A DNA stretch of 64,000 bases. It comes from Devosia sp. (GTDB taxonomy: Bacteria > Pseudomonadota > Alphaproteobacteria > Rhizobiales > Devosiaceae). This document shows, one piece after another, positions 39,754 through 47,158 of the stretch (the stretch's first letter is position 1; the number at the start of each line of letters is the position of its first letter). Under the pieces are notes generated by a model. The model had not been told where the DNA came from. It made no database searches and saw nothing but the letters and a program-made list of their open reading frames with translations. The stretch is taken from contig NZ_JAGIAW010000006.1 in NCBI RefSeq assembly GCF_017744655.1, positions 62,001-126,000 on the forward strand, given 5' to 3'. A program made the position numbers and the translations under genes.

Positions 39754-40253
39754 ATCTGCGCATCCTCAAGAAGCTGTCGAAGCGGGCCGCGCCGTTGCTG
39801 GTGACATTGGGCGATCACCGCGAGCACTTCCGCGCCGCACATGCCCGGACCGGCGACAATTACCATGGCTTGATTGGCTTCCCGCGGAAGAACTGGGAGC
39901 GTTCGCCATGCCATCCGACCTACCAGCCGACAGGCACCGGACGGGATCGCATTCGGGTCACCACGCGGCGCGGACGCGCAATGGTCCTGGCAGAGCCATG
40001 CCACCCGCTCAAGGGCACCGCCATGGTCGGCGCAGTCTCTGGCTACTACGAGCCCGAGTGGGACGAAGAAACCGCATGGGAAGCACTGACGCGCCTCGTC
40101 TACACGCACTTCACAGACTGGTGCGCTTATCCCGACCCATTGCCAACCAGGCGCATCCGTTCGGTCAGCGACGTCTTCGCCGCGGCCGCTGACATCATCA
40201 ATGAATACGACATCCTGCCTTCTGCTGGGGCTGATCGGAAGGAAGCAGCGTAA
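39750..40253 (+). CDS. Hypothetical early protein
   Basis: A 167-residue protein from the ATG at 39750 (ATGA overlap). Basic N-terminus (NLRILKKLSKRAAPLLVTLG), an Arg-rich centre (GRDRIRVTTRRGRAM) and an acidic C-terminal helix (SVSDVFAAAADIINEYDILP). Could contact nucleic acid. It overlaps the DUF5131 start by one base. Confidence 0.5.
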   Translation: MNLRILKKLSKRAAPLLVTLGDHREHFRAAHARTGDNYHGLIGFPRKNWERSPCHPTYQPTGTGRDRIRVTTRRGRAMVLAEPCHPLKGTAMVGAVSGYYEPEWDEETAWEALTRLVYTHFTDWCAYPDPLPTRRIRSVSDVFAAAADIINEYDILPSAGADRKEAA

Positions 40254-41323
40254 TGGCTGAAGAAACCGGAATCGAATGGACCGACAGCACGTTCAATCCA
40301 TGGTGGGGCTGTACGAAGATCAGCCCTGCATGTGATCACTGCTATGCGGCAGATCTCGACAAGCGCACCGGCGGCAATCACTGGGGCAACGTCCCGCGCC
40401 GCCGCACGAGCGAGAAGAATTGGAATGAGCCGCGCCGCTGGCAGAAGAGGGCCGCAGAGTTTCAGGCCACCCACGGTCGCCGCCAGCGCGTCTTCTGCGC
40501 CTCAATGGCCGATGTCTTCGATAACCAGGTGCCGCCGGAATGGCGGGCCGACCTATGGGCACTTATCCGAGAATGCCCTGATCTCGACTGGCTGCTCCTG
40601 ACCAAGCGCCCTCAGAACATCGGGAAGATGCTGCCGTCCTTTTGGGAAGATATCTCCGACCATGTCTGGCTTGGGACGACCATCGAGGATGACAAGCGAG
40701 CCGAGCAGAACATTCCTCACCTGCTGGGGCACTCCGCGGCCGTACTTTTCCTATCCGTTGAACCGATGCTCGGGCCGATTGACTGGAAACGCTGGCTTCC
40801 AACCGGGCGCCCGGCGATCCGTCCGGGCGGCGAACCATTCATCGCACCCAACTATTTCATGACCAAGTGCGAGCACTGTGGATGGAGCGGATCGACGGAA
40901 TTTGTCGGGTACGACAGTTGGGGCGACGATTCCGACTGCTATTGCCCCTCATGCAATAACTCGTTCCTGTGCGACGAGACCTACGAAATCGACTGGGTGA
41001 TCGCTGGCGGCGAAAGTGGTCCGCAGGCGCGCCCATCTCACCCAGACTGGTTTCGTGCCCTGCGGGACCAATGCGCCGCCGCAGATGTGCCGTTCTTGTT
41101 CAAGCAATGGGGTGAGTGGCGCCCGCGGGGCCCGGCCAGCATGGGCTATCCGCCCATCGACGGCGTTGCCCAACTGCGCATCACAGACAAAGGCGAGAAT
41201 GGCCAAGACCTCGCGTCCGAGGGCGGCAATCAGGTCTGGCTAAACCGCGCAGGCAAGAAGGCTGCCGGGCGCAAACTCGATGGCGTCACCCATGAGGGAT
41301 ATCCGAGGACAGCCCATGCGTAA
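40253..41323 (+). CDS. DUF5131 (phage Gp37/Gp68 family) protein
   Basis: A 356-residue protein of the DUF5131 family, which has a radical-SAM-like TIM barrel. N-terminal signature EWTDSTFNPWWGCTKISPAC then DHCYA, with three Cys in CX6CX2C spacing able to hold a 4Fe-4S cluster. Other conserved segments: DWLLLTKRPQNIGKML, VWLGTTIEDDKRAEQN, LFLSVEPMLGPIDW and WVIAGGESGPQARPSHPDWF. An insert at about 205-240 has paired Cys (CEHCG and CPSCNNSFLC), a probable zinc ribbon. Common in phages; substrate not known to me. Confidence 0.88.
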   Translation: MAEETGIEWTDSTFNPWWGCTKISPACDHCYAADLDKRTGGNHWGNVPRRRTSEKNWNEPRRWQKRAAEFQATHGRRQRVFCASMADVFDNQVPPEWRADLWALIRECPDLDWLLLTKRPQNIGKMLPSFWEDISDHVWLGTTIEDDKRAEQNIPHLLGHSAAVLFLSVEPMLGPIDWKRWLPTGRPAIRPGGEPFIAPNYFMTKCEHCGWSGSTEFVGYDSWGDDSDCYCPSCNNSFLCDETYEIDWVIAGGESGPQARPSHPDWFRALRDQCAAADVPFLFKQWGEWRPRGPASMGYPPIDGVAQLRITDKGENGQDLASEGGNQVWLNRAGKKAAGRKLDGVTHEGYPRTAHA

Positions 41324-41534
41324 GCTCACCGACCAAGAGCGCCAGCTATTGCGCTTCGTCTCGGAAGTGGGCGGCAGCTATTGCCCCGGCTCAGACACCA
41401 CCGCCCGCATTCCCAGAGACGGCCACAAGTCCCTCAAGCGTATGGCTAAGGATGGCTTCCTCATCATTGAGGATACCGACGATGGCCCTCGCTTCACCCT
41501 CACGACTCAAGGACAGGAGGAAGCCAATGGCTGA
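41316..41534 (+). CDS. Small winged-helix-like protein
   Basis: Seventy-two residues from the ATG at 41316, inside the end of the DUF5131 gene. Helices LTDQERQLLRFVSEVGG and HKSLKRMAKDGFLIIEDT followed by a strand pair (PRFTLTTQGQEE) look like a small winged helix. Probable regulator; weak evidence. Confidence 0.5.
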   Translation: MRKLTDQERQLLRFVSEVGGSYCPGSDTTARIPRDGHKSLKRMAKDGFLIIEDTDDGPRFTLTTQGQEEANG

Positions 41535-41766
41535 GCGCAGCAATCGGCGCGAGGTCCGCAATCCTGTTCTGGCATTGCCCTCTATTCGGCGCCTTCAGGA
41601 ATTGCCGCCAGAAGCTCGTGAGGCAGTCCGAGACATCCTCGCCGACCTGGTCGTGGACGCCCGCGGCCGCGCGCAAGCGTCGTGGCTCAAGAACAAGGGG
41701 CCAATGGCGGCCTATTGGAAGGCCGTCGGCGCTTACGCCCATCACATTCGCGGAGCGCTTCGCTGA
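41527..41766 (+). CDS. Small basic helical protein
   Basis: Seventy-nine residues from the ATG at 41527 (AGGAGG upstream). IRRLQELPPEAREAVRDILA, then GRAQASWLKNKGPMAAYWKA. Similar small ORFs lie next to HNH genes in other phages, but I cannot name the family. Confidence 0.5.
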   Translation: MAERSNRREVRNPVLALPSIRRLQELPPEAREAVRDILADLVVDARGRAQASWLKNKGPMAAYWKAVGAYAHHIRGALR

Positions 41767-42167
41767 TGCCCCGGCATAACTTCTCCGCCAAGGTGAAGCG
41801 GCAAGCGCGCGAACGCTCTGGCGGCCACTGTGAGGCCGTTGGCGAGGTCTATGGCCTTCCGGCCGGCCAGCGCTGCAATGCCGCTCTAGAGGGCAAGCGC
41901 GTAGAGATAGACCACTATCCAATTCCGGCAACGGACGAAGGCAGCGACCTGCTCGAAAACGCTGTTGCCTGCTGCACCAAATGCCATGGCCACAAGACGG
42001 CTACCTACGACGTGCCGATGCAGGCCAAGGGCAAGCGGGTCGCAACGCGCCATCTCGGCATTTCGCGGCCCGGCACCTTGCCCGGCGCTCGCATCAAGTA
42101 TTCCCGAGCTCGAGGCGTCTGGGTTGACCGCGCCACCGGCCAAATCGTGGAGGCTCCGACATCATGA
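41766..42167 (+). CDS. HNH endonuclease (early-operon copy)
   Basis: A 133-residue HNH protein, start overlapping the previous stop (TGATG). Motif: VKRQARERSGGHCEAVGEVY with the first Cys, VEIDHYPIPATDEGSDLLEN (the DH pair), and VACCTKCHGHKTATYD (zinc Cys and final His). A basic C-terminal tail follows. Its role could be recombination, homing or DNA degradation; it is a different protein from the HNH nuclease beside terminase. Confidence 0.85.
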   Translation: MPRHNFSAKVKRQARERSGGHCEAVGEVYGLPAGQRCNAALEGKRVEIDHYPIPATDEGSDLLENAVACCTKCHGHKTATYDVPMQAKGKRVATRHLGISRPGTLPGARIKYSRARGVWVDRATGQIVEAPTS

Positions 42168-42529
42168 CCGATCTCAATGAACTACTTGAGAGAGTGAAGA
42201 AGGCTCCGGGGCCCGATCGTGAGCTAGACGCGGACCTTGCGCGGGCGCTCGGATGGGCCTTCATCGAAGGCGACGGCGAGGACCGCATTCCTCTCGCACT
42301 GCCCTGCTTCACCTTCTCGGCTGATGACGCAATGCGTCTCGCGCAGAACGCTCTACCGGCTCGCTGGGAAATAGCCATGGGCACCTGCGGCGAGGAGGAC
42401 ATGCCGTGGGCCTGTCTCACTGAGCCGGACGAACCTTGCCGCGATTTCTCGGCAAACGCCCCAACAATGGAGCTGGCGATTGTCGAGGCCCTGCTTTCGG
42501 CCGTCATCGCCATCGGAGACCAGTCATGA
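42164..42529 (+). CDS. Hypothetical early protein
   Basis: A 121-residue acidic protein: MTDLNELLERVKKAPGPDRE, LALPCFTFSADDAMRLAQNA, and a C-terminal helix (AIVEALLSAVIAIGDQ). This layout is frequent in small phage proteins of rhizobial phages. No function known. ATGA overlaps on both sides. Confidence 0.5.
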   Translation: MTDLNELLERVKKAPGPDRELDADLARALGWAFIEGDGEDRIPLALPCFTFSADDAMRLAQNALPARWEIAMGTCGEEDMPWACLTEPDEPCRDFSANAPTMELAIVEALLSAVIAIGDQS

Positions 42530-43056
42530 GCAAAGAGAACAGGGTGTCGGACGAACTGGCTGCTTGCCCTTTCTGTGGCGGCGAAGCGGAAATCAGGGTT
42601 GATGCCGAAACGGATTCTTTCGATCTCGGCTGTTCCACCGATGGGTGCGCTGCGATCTTGATGTGGGCCGGTGAGGATACGCAATACCTCGACGACGCCG
42701 TGTCCGCCTGGAACCTCCGCACCCTCTCCCTTCCAGCACAGGAGCCGGTGAGTTTCGAAGGCCTGCCGAAGCGGAAGCTCGATGATTTGGTCGGTCGAGG
42801 CTGGGAAGTGGTTGGATATGCCCTGCAGAATGGCGAGCAGCGCTATGGGTTCATCACCACCGGCGGCTTTGTCGGCTGGTGGCTTCCCGAAGACTATCCG
42901 CTGCACACTTCCGGCGAGCCGCCACAGCCAAAGGCGGTCATAACGGAGGAGATGGTGGAGCGGGCGATGAAAGCCTATTGGGCTGGCGATGCTAGTGATG
43001 GAACTGGCAAAACCTCCATGCGCTCCGCCCTCACCGCCGCCCTGAAGGAGGCTTGA
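42526..43056 (+). CDS. Lar-like (restriction alleviation type) zinc protein
   Basis: A 176-residue protein from the ATG at 42526. The first 65 residues match the Lar family: ELAACPFCGGEAEIRVDAET, CSTDGCAAILMW and AVSAWNLRTL, with two Cys pairs for zinc. Lar of Rac prophage reduces host type I restriction. The rest (SFEGLPKRKLDDLVGRGWEV, EEMVERAMKAYWAGD) is an unrelated extension common in phage early genes. Together with the two methyltransferases it could protect phage DNA; that role is inferred. Confidence 0.65.
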   Translation: MSKENRVSDELAACPFCGGEAEIRVDAETDSFDLGCSTDGCAAILMWAGEDTQYLDDAVSAWNLRTLSLPAQEPVSFEGLPKRKLDDLVGRGWEVVGYALQNGEQRYGFITTGGFVGWWLPEDYPLHTSGEPPQPKAVITEEMVERAMKAYWAGDASDGTGKTSMRSALTAALKEA

Positions 43057-43058
43057 GG

Positions 43059-43811
43059 ATGGGAGCTGAAAATCCGAAAGCTTGGGTGCTGGCGCCGGTA
43101 GAGCCGACGGCGGCAATGGTAGAGGCGCACTATCGGGCCCACGCAGAAGCCGAGACTGTGTTTGCCGATGCGCAAGCCGTTTGGGCCGCCATGATCGCTT
43201 GTGCTCCCAACCATATTCCTGACGCCGGGGAGATGGTTGAAAGCCTTCAGCGCGGCGTCCAAGAGCACGTTCCCTATGAGGGGCATTGGAACATCGGTGA
43301 CGCCGATAAACTGATGCTGCAGGCTGCCGCCCTCATCACTTCCCAGGAGGCGGAGATCGAGCGCCTTGCAAAGGAACGGGACGACGCCAGCGCGGACGCC
43401 TATAAGGCCAACAAGGCGGCCGACGCGATCAATGCTGCGCTCAAGGAAACCGGCGAGCGTGCAGCGAAGAACTGGCGGGACTTCCGCGATCTCAGGATCG
43501 AAATCACCGGTGATGGCCCGATGTGCCGTGACTGCGCCGATGAAAACGGCCGCTGCCCACACTCCGGCCAGCCATGCGATCCTGACGAAGCAGTTGAGGA
43601 ACAGATCGCCAAATGGAAGGCAGAAGGATTCCGCGACAAGATTGCTCTTGGCGCCACCGCCGAAGAGATCCTGCGGTTTCGGGATGGATATCCGAACCCG
43701 GCCGGGGGATCGAAAATCTTCTATCGATACACCATCGAGCAGGCCCGGTACCGATATGCCGACGCCGTCATAGCTGCCCGATCCACCACCAAGGAGAAGG
43801 GCAATGGCTGA
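43059..43811 (+). CDS. Coiled-coil protein with Cys cluster
   Basis: About 250 residues from the ATG at 43059 (AAGGAGG upstream; a TTG at 43053 is in frame). N-terminal helical segment (TAAMVEAHYRAHAEAETVFA), a coiled coil (ITSQEAEIERLAKERDDASA) and a Cys cluster (MCRDCADENGRCPHSGQPC) near 150-170. No named family. Overlaps the next gene by eight bases. Confidence 0.55.
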   Translation: MGAENPKAWVLAPVEPTAAMVEAHYRAHAEAETVFADAQAVWAAMIACAPNHIPDAGEMVESLQRGVQEHVPYEGHWNIGDADKLMLQAAALITSQEAEIERLAKERDDASADAYKANKAADAINAALKETGERAAKNWRDFRDLRIEITGDGPMCRDCADENGRCPHSGQPCDPDEAVEEQIAKWKAEGFRDKIALGATAEEILRFRDGYPNPAGGSKIFYRYTIEQARYRYADAVIAARSTTKEKGNG

Positions 43812-44010
43812 AACGCTCTACATCGTGCGCGGATTCAATTTGTCTGAGGGAGCGTGGACGCAATACGTCATCGCAACTTCTCCGGGCAAAGCAGTCGACC
43901 TGGCCACCACGCGAAAGCCATGGGACTTGAGCCGGCCTATCGAAGTGGAATTGCCGACTGACTTCATTGACGGCCGCCAAGCTCTTTCCGAAGGAGAGCA
44001 GAATGACTGA
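43804..44010 (+). CDS. Small early protein (68 residues)
   Basis: MAETLYIVRGFNLSEGAWTQ, then VIATSPGKAVDLATTRKPWD; alternating strands and a helix suggest a compact alpha/beta fold. Starts inside the end of the gene before it. No family recognised. Confidence 0.5.
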   Translation: MAETLYIVRGFNLSEGAWTQYVIATSPGKAVDLATTRKPWDLSRPIEVELPTDFIDGRQALSEGEQND

Positions 44011-44134
44011 CAAGGAAAACGTCACCCTGCCCCGGATCATCGACGCCCGCCTCTATGGCCCTCAGTGGGGCGGGAAGCCGATGAACCTTATGCGGCTGAG
44101 TACAATTAAGACCAACCTGGGGTTGAAGCCATGA
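44003..44134 (+). CDS. Very small early protein (43 residues)
   Basis: MTDKENVTLPRIIDARLYGP then a basic end. AGGAGAGCAG lies upstream and ATG/TGA overlaps link it to both neighbours. Confidence 0.45.
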   Translation: MTDKENVTLPRIIDARLYGPQWGGKPMNLMRLSTIKTNLGLKP

Positions 44135-44385
44135 AGATGCGCGAGAAAATGGCGCGAGCTCTTTGCAAAGCAAGAGGCATCGATCCCGATAGGCAGGGTC
44201 ACGACGGCTGGCCTCCATACTGGCCGCATGTCTTGCCAGAGGTGGACGCGATGCTCGATGCCCTCATGGAGCCGACTGAAGGGATGATTGAGGCGAACAA
44301 ATCCGTCGACCATCTTGAGCCTGACCTGCCCGATGTTCTCGGCGAATGGAAAGCAATGATCACCGCAGCGAAAGAGGGTAAGTAG
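44131..44385 (+). CDS. Small early protein (84 residues)
   Basis: MKMREKMARALCKARGIDPD, then PPYWPHVLPEVDAMLDALME and EWKAMITAAKEGK. Similar short proteins with an R-A-L-C start recur in rhizobial phages and genomes; function unknown. ATGA overlap with the previous gene. Confidence 0.55.
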   Translation: MKMREKMARALCKARGIDPDRQGHDGWPPYWPHVLPEVDAMLDALMEPTEGMIEANKSVDHLEPDLPDVLGEWKAMITAAKEGK

Positions 44386-44466
44386 ATGACGCGCCTCATC
44401 GGCCTATCCCTCCTCTTCCTCATAGCCCTTGCTTTGATAGGCGGGCATCAGATGGGGTGGTGGTGA
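44386..44466 (+). CDS. Tiny hydrophobic peptide (26 residues)
   Basis: MTRLIGLSLLFLIALALIGG HQMGWW: one membrane span. It starts directly after the previous stop and ends one base before the excisionase start, so the spacing fits translation. Could also be just a leader for excisionase. Confidence 0.4.
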   Translation: MTRLIGLSLLFLIALALIGGHQMGWW

Positions 44467-44467
44467 C

Positions 44468-44800
44468 ATGCCGCTACTCACCCCGAAGGACGTCGCCAAA
44501 GAGCTTGGCGTCAGCGAAAGCCAAGTGCGGGCTCTGACCGAAGAAGGCGCCCTGCCCTCAATCAATATCGGCCTATTGGGCCGCCGGCCGACAAGGCGAT
44601 ATGATCCAGCCGACATTGCGGCGTTCATGCAAGTCCGGAGGGAGACGAAGTGTCAGTCTACAAGCGCCCCAGCGCCAGCACGTACTCGTACGACTTCCGC
44701 CTCGGAGGCCGTCGATTTAGCGGAGATACGGGCAAGACTCGCGAGCGCGAAGCTCGACAGGAAGAAGACCGCATCCGGCGCGAGCAGAAGGCCCGGCTAG
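44468..44800 (+). CDS. Excisionase-like HTH protein (AlpA/Xis type)
   Basis: A 110-residue protein. The first 55 residues form a MerR-like winged HTH: LLTPKDVAKELGVSESQVRA, then EEGALPSINIGLLGRRPTRR and YDPADIAAFM, as in excisionases and AlpA regulators. The last 50 residues overlap the integrase start by 151 bases in another frame and are low-complexity, so they may carry little function. It should direct integrase toward excision. Confidence 0.75.
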   Translation: MPLLTPKDVAKELGVSESQVRALTEEGALPSINIGLLGRRPTRRYDPADIAAFMQVRRETKCQSTSAPAPARTRTTSASEAVDLAEIRARLASAKLDRKKTASGASRRPG

Positions 44801-45795
44801 ACCAGCTCAACGGCAATTTCGGCGCTGACATCACCGTCGGCGCCGCCTTCACCCGCTACATGCTCGAGGTCGGCCAGTACCATGCCCAGGCGTCCACGAC
44901 GCTTTCGAACCTCGAATGGCTCCAGCTACATCTTGGCAAAGATCGATCGCTACTCAGTGTGGGCGAGAACGAGGTTTCATTTCTCGTGGCGCGCCGCAGG
45001 CAGGATGTTCGACGTGTCGGAAAACTGGAGAACCGCGGCAAGACCGTCAGCAACGCCACCGTCAACCGGTCATGCACTGAGCTGCTGCGCAAGGTGATGC
45101 TGCGCGCTGCGCTGAAATGGGGCGTGAACGTTCAGAAGATCGACTGGGCCGACCACATGCTGCCCGAGCCGAAGGAGCGCGTCCGCGAGGCAAAGCCTGA
45201 CGAAGAGGCCGCCATCATGGACGAGCTCGCCCGCGGCTACGACGTAGCGGTTGAATTCGCCGTGCTCACCGGCTGCCGCCGCATGGAGATTGTTGGCCTC
45301 ACATGGCAGCGCGTCGACTTCTTCAACCGGCAATTCACGGTGATCGGGAAGTTCGACAAGGAACGCTCGATCCCAATGAGCAATGCGGTTTTCGAGCTGC
45401 TATGGGCAGAGAAGAACCACGACCCGGTGCACGTCTTCACCTATGAGGCCAGGCGGACGGACAAGCGCAAAGGCATCCACCGCGGCGTGCGGTACCCGAT
45501 GACGGACGCCGGCCTGCGCACCGCGATGCGGCGAGCCGTGTCGAATGCTGGAGTGGAGAATTTCCGGTTCCACGACACGCGGCATACGGCCGCCACGCGC
45601 ATTCTGCGCAATAGCAACCTCAGGGTCGTGCAGAACCTATTGGGCCATTCAGACCCATCGACCACGGCGAAATACGCTCACGCGGTCGCAGAGGATATCC
45701 GTGCCGCCATGGAAGCAACCACTCCCACGAGACTTCCCACGGATGAAGTTGAGTACCGCCTCAACACTCTGAAGAAAAAGAAGAAATCAGGATAG
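44650..45795 (+). CDS. int: Tyrosine-type phage integrase
   Basis: A 381-residue integrase from a GTG at 44650 (GGAGGGAGAC upstream). The N-terminal arm-binding part (about 1-60) reads YKRPSASTYSYDFRLGGRRF, followed by a core-binding SAM-like domain (60-165). Catalytic residues: Arg210 (LTGCRRMEIVGLTW), His308 and Arg311 (FRFHDTRHTAATR), His333 (LLGHSDPSTT) and Tyr342 (AKYAHAV). It ends about ten bases before the interrupted tRNA-Pro, the normal place next to the attachment site. Expected target: the tRNA-Pro(GGG) anticodon loop. Confidence 0.95.
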   Translation: MSVYKRPSASTYSYDFRLGGRRFSGDTGKTREREARQEEDRIRREQKARLDQLNGNFGADITVGAAFTRYMLEVGQYHAQASTTLSNLEWLQLHLGKDRSLLSVGENEVSFLVARRRQDVRRVGKLENRGKTVSNATVNRSCTELLRKVMLRAALKWGVNVQKIDWADHMLPEPKERVREAKPDEEAAIMDELARGYDVAVEFAVLTGCRRMEIVGLTWQRVDFFNRQFTVIGKFDKERSIPMSNAVFELLWAEKNHDPVHVFTYEARRTDKRKGIHRGVRYPMTDAGLRTAMRRAVSNAGVENFRFHDTRHTAATRILRNSNLRVVQNLLGHSDPSTTAKYAHAVAEDIRAAMEATTPTRLPTDEVEYRLNTLKKKKKSG

Positions 45796-45804
45796 GGGCA
45801 CATT

Positions 45805-45844
45805 TCCCCCAGACAAATGCGCTACCAGGCTGCGCTACGCCCCG
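45805..45844 (-). other. Right attachment site in the 5' half of tRNA-Pro(GGG)
   Basis: Reading the minus strand from 45844, CGGGGCGTAGCGCAGCCTGG then TAGCGCATTTGTCTGGGGGA is the 5' half of a proline tRNA: acceptor strand, complete D-arm, anticodon 5' stem TTTGT and loop CTGGGGG. After that the sequence diverges (AATGTGCC) and cannot form the expected ACAAA stem or a T-arm. The break in the anticodon loop marks the crossover. The 3' half of the host gene should lie beyond the left end of the prophage. Confidence 0.82.
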
Positions 45845-46001
45845 ACTGCGCGGAGACATAGACAAACAGGTGTTTTGACGCAACCCTGATTTTTCCGAGA
45901 ATGGAAACAAAGGGCAATTTGAGTGTGGAAGCGCACAGCTTGGTGAAGCAGGCTCCCTGACATAGCTTCTGTTGCGCGACCTTCGTTGGGAGAAACCCAC
46001 C

Positions 46002-46655
46002 TTGCCTACCCGGCTCGTCAAAACACTTGGCCATCATGTCGCGCCGCCGCGCTTCGTGCTGTTTGCCGTCACCATGGTGGTTCTGAGCGGCCTGGCCGCA
46101 TTGGCCGGGATCGAACTGCAGATTGCCGTTCTGGCCAGTTTTAACGTTGCTACACTGGTTTTTCTGATTTCGGCGCTGCCGCTGCTGAATGACGATCTGG
46201 CGAGGATGCGCAAAACGTCTGCCACAAATGACGCCAACCGCGTCGGGCTGCTGGCGATCACCCTGCTCGTCCTGCTCATTGTGCTCGTTGCCGTGGGATC
46301 GTTGATCGCGCATCCGGATACGAACTGGTTCGAGGTGCCGCTGATCCTCGTGTCACTGGCATTGGCATGGGTTTTCGCCAACACCGTTTTCGCCTTTCAC
46401 TACGCCCATCTTTACTATCAGCAGCTAGAGAAGAAGGATCGGGCGGGGCTGCACTTCCCCGGTGGGAGCGCGCCCGATTACTGGGACTTTCTCTATTTCA
46501 GTTTTACGCTCGGCATGACGTTCCAGACTTCGGATGTGACGATCGAAGGGGCGCATATGCGCAAGATCGCCCTGGCGCACGGCGTCGTGGCTTTCCTGTT
46601 CAACCTTGGCATTCTGGCTTTTGCGATCAATACGATCGGCAGCCTCTACAGCTAG
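46002..46655 (+). CDS. DUF1345 membrane protein
   Basis: First chromosomal gene. About 217 residues from a TTG at 46002 (GGGAG upstream); a TTG at 45972 is possible. Four hydrophobic segments: VLFAVTMVVLSGLAALAGIE, IAVLASFNVATLVFLISALP, LLAITLLVLLIVLVAVGSL and VPLILVSLALAWVFANTVF. The DUF1345 signature follows: FAFHYAHLYYQ, then DYWDFLYFSFTLGMTFQTSD. Inner-membrane protein of unknown function. Confidence 0.8.
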   Translation: MPTRLVKTLGHHVAPPRFVLFAVTMVVLSGLAALAGIELQIAVLASFNVATLVFLISALPLLNDDLARMRKTSATNDANRVGLLAITLLVLLIVLVAVGSLIAHPDTNWFEVPLILVSLALAWVFANTVFAFHYAHLYYQQLEKKDRAGLHFPGGSAPDYWDFLYFSFTLGMTFQTSDVTIEGAHMRKIALAHGVVAFLFNLGILAFAINTIGSLYS

Positions 46656-47059
46656 GCTGGCTGAAGCTGGGCTTCCGGGTCCGCCGAGGCGTCACGGGGA
46701 TCGTGGCCGTGCGGCTTGCCGTAGAGGCCGATATTCTCATCGCCCCAGGCATGCAGGGCCAGGAGGATGGGCTTCATCGTGTTTCCGAGTGGCGAAAGCG
46801 AATACTCCACCTTTGGCGGGACCTGGGCATAGACCTTGCGGGTGATGAGGCCGTCTTCCTCCAGCTCTCGGAGCTGATTGGTCAGCATGCGCGGTGTCAC
46901 CTTGCAGAGGTGCCGCTGGATGGCATTGAAGCGCAGAGTGCCGTCCTTCATCAGGTGAAAGAGGATCACAGACTTCCATTTACCATCGATCAGCCCGATG
47001 GCGGCCTCGACGGAACAGCCGGGGCTGCAATCGAAACGCGAGTGTCGGGCCTTGGCCAT
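46652..47059 (-). CDS. HxlR-family transcription regulator
   Basis: A 135-residue winged-helix regulator. HxlR pattern: CSVEAAIGLIDGKWKSVILF, then RFNAIQRHLCKVTPRMLTNQ and LRELEEDGLITRKVY. Cys11 and Cys15 near the N-terminus could sense quinones or oxidants as in QorR/YodB. Divergent from the quinone-oxidoreductase gene with about 100 bases between, so it very likely regulates it. Converges with and overlaps the DUF1345 gene end. Confidence 0.9.
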   Translation of the reverse strand: MAKARHSRFDCSPGCSVEAAIGLIDGKWKSVILFHLMKDGTLRFNAIQRHLCKVTPRMLTNQLRELEEDGLITRKVYAQVPPKVEYSLSPLGNTMKPILLALHAWGDENIGLYGKPHGHDPRDASADPEAQLQPA

Positions 47060-47158
47060 TTACAGTATCCTTTTTGATAGTATGTGCAGTCTTTGATCGT
47101 ATTGCACGATAGCGAAGGTAGGCTCATCTCCAGCTCACAGCAAGCACAGAGGAGCTGA

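Larger units (their letters stand above)
1..45812. mobile_element. Integrated HK97-type siphophage (prophage), left end outside window
   Basis: A continuous set of phage modules runs from the left edge to the integrase: packaging, head, tail, replication/methylation, CI/Cro-type switch, small early genes, excisionase and tyrosine integrase. The right boundary is set at about 45.80-45.81 kb, where the integrase gene ends and the sequence becomes the 5' half of a tRNA-Pro on the minus strand, followed by ordinary chromosomal genes. The left boundary is not visible because the tail fibre gene runs off the window; lysis genes and the other attachment site should lie there. Terminases, capsid, portal, tape measure, repressor and integrase all have full-length reading frames, so the prophage may be inducible; this is inference. 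Confidence 0.93.

Noticed and set aside
1..45812. Lysis genes (endolysin, holin, spanin)
   Set aside because: None recognised. The DUF6950-like protein is a tail component by position, and small membrane proteins lack an endolysin neighbour; lysis genes probably lie left of the window.
45796..45812. Second att core copy within the window
   Set aside because: Apart from the tRNA-Pro fragment I find no matching anticodon-loop core (TTGTCTGGGGGA); the other copy should be beyond the left edge.
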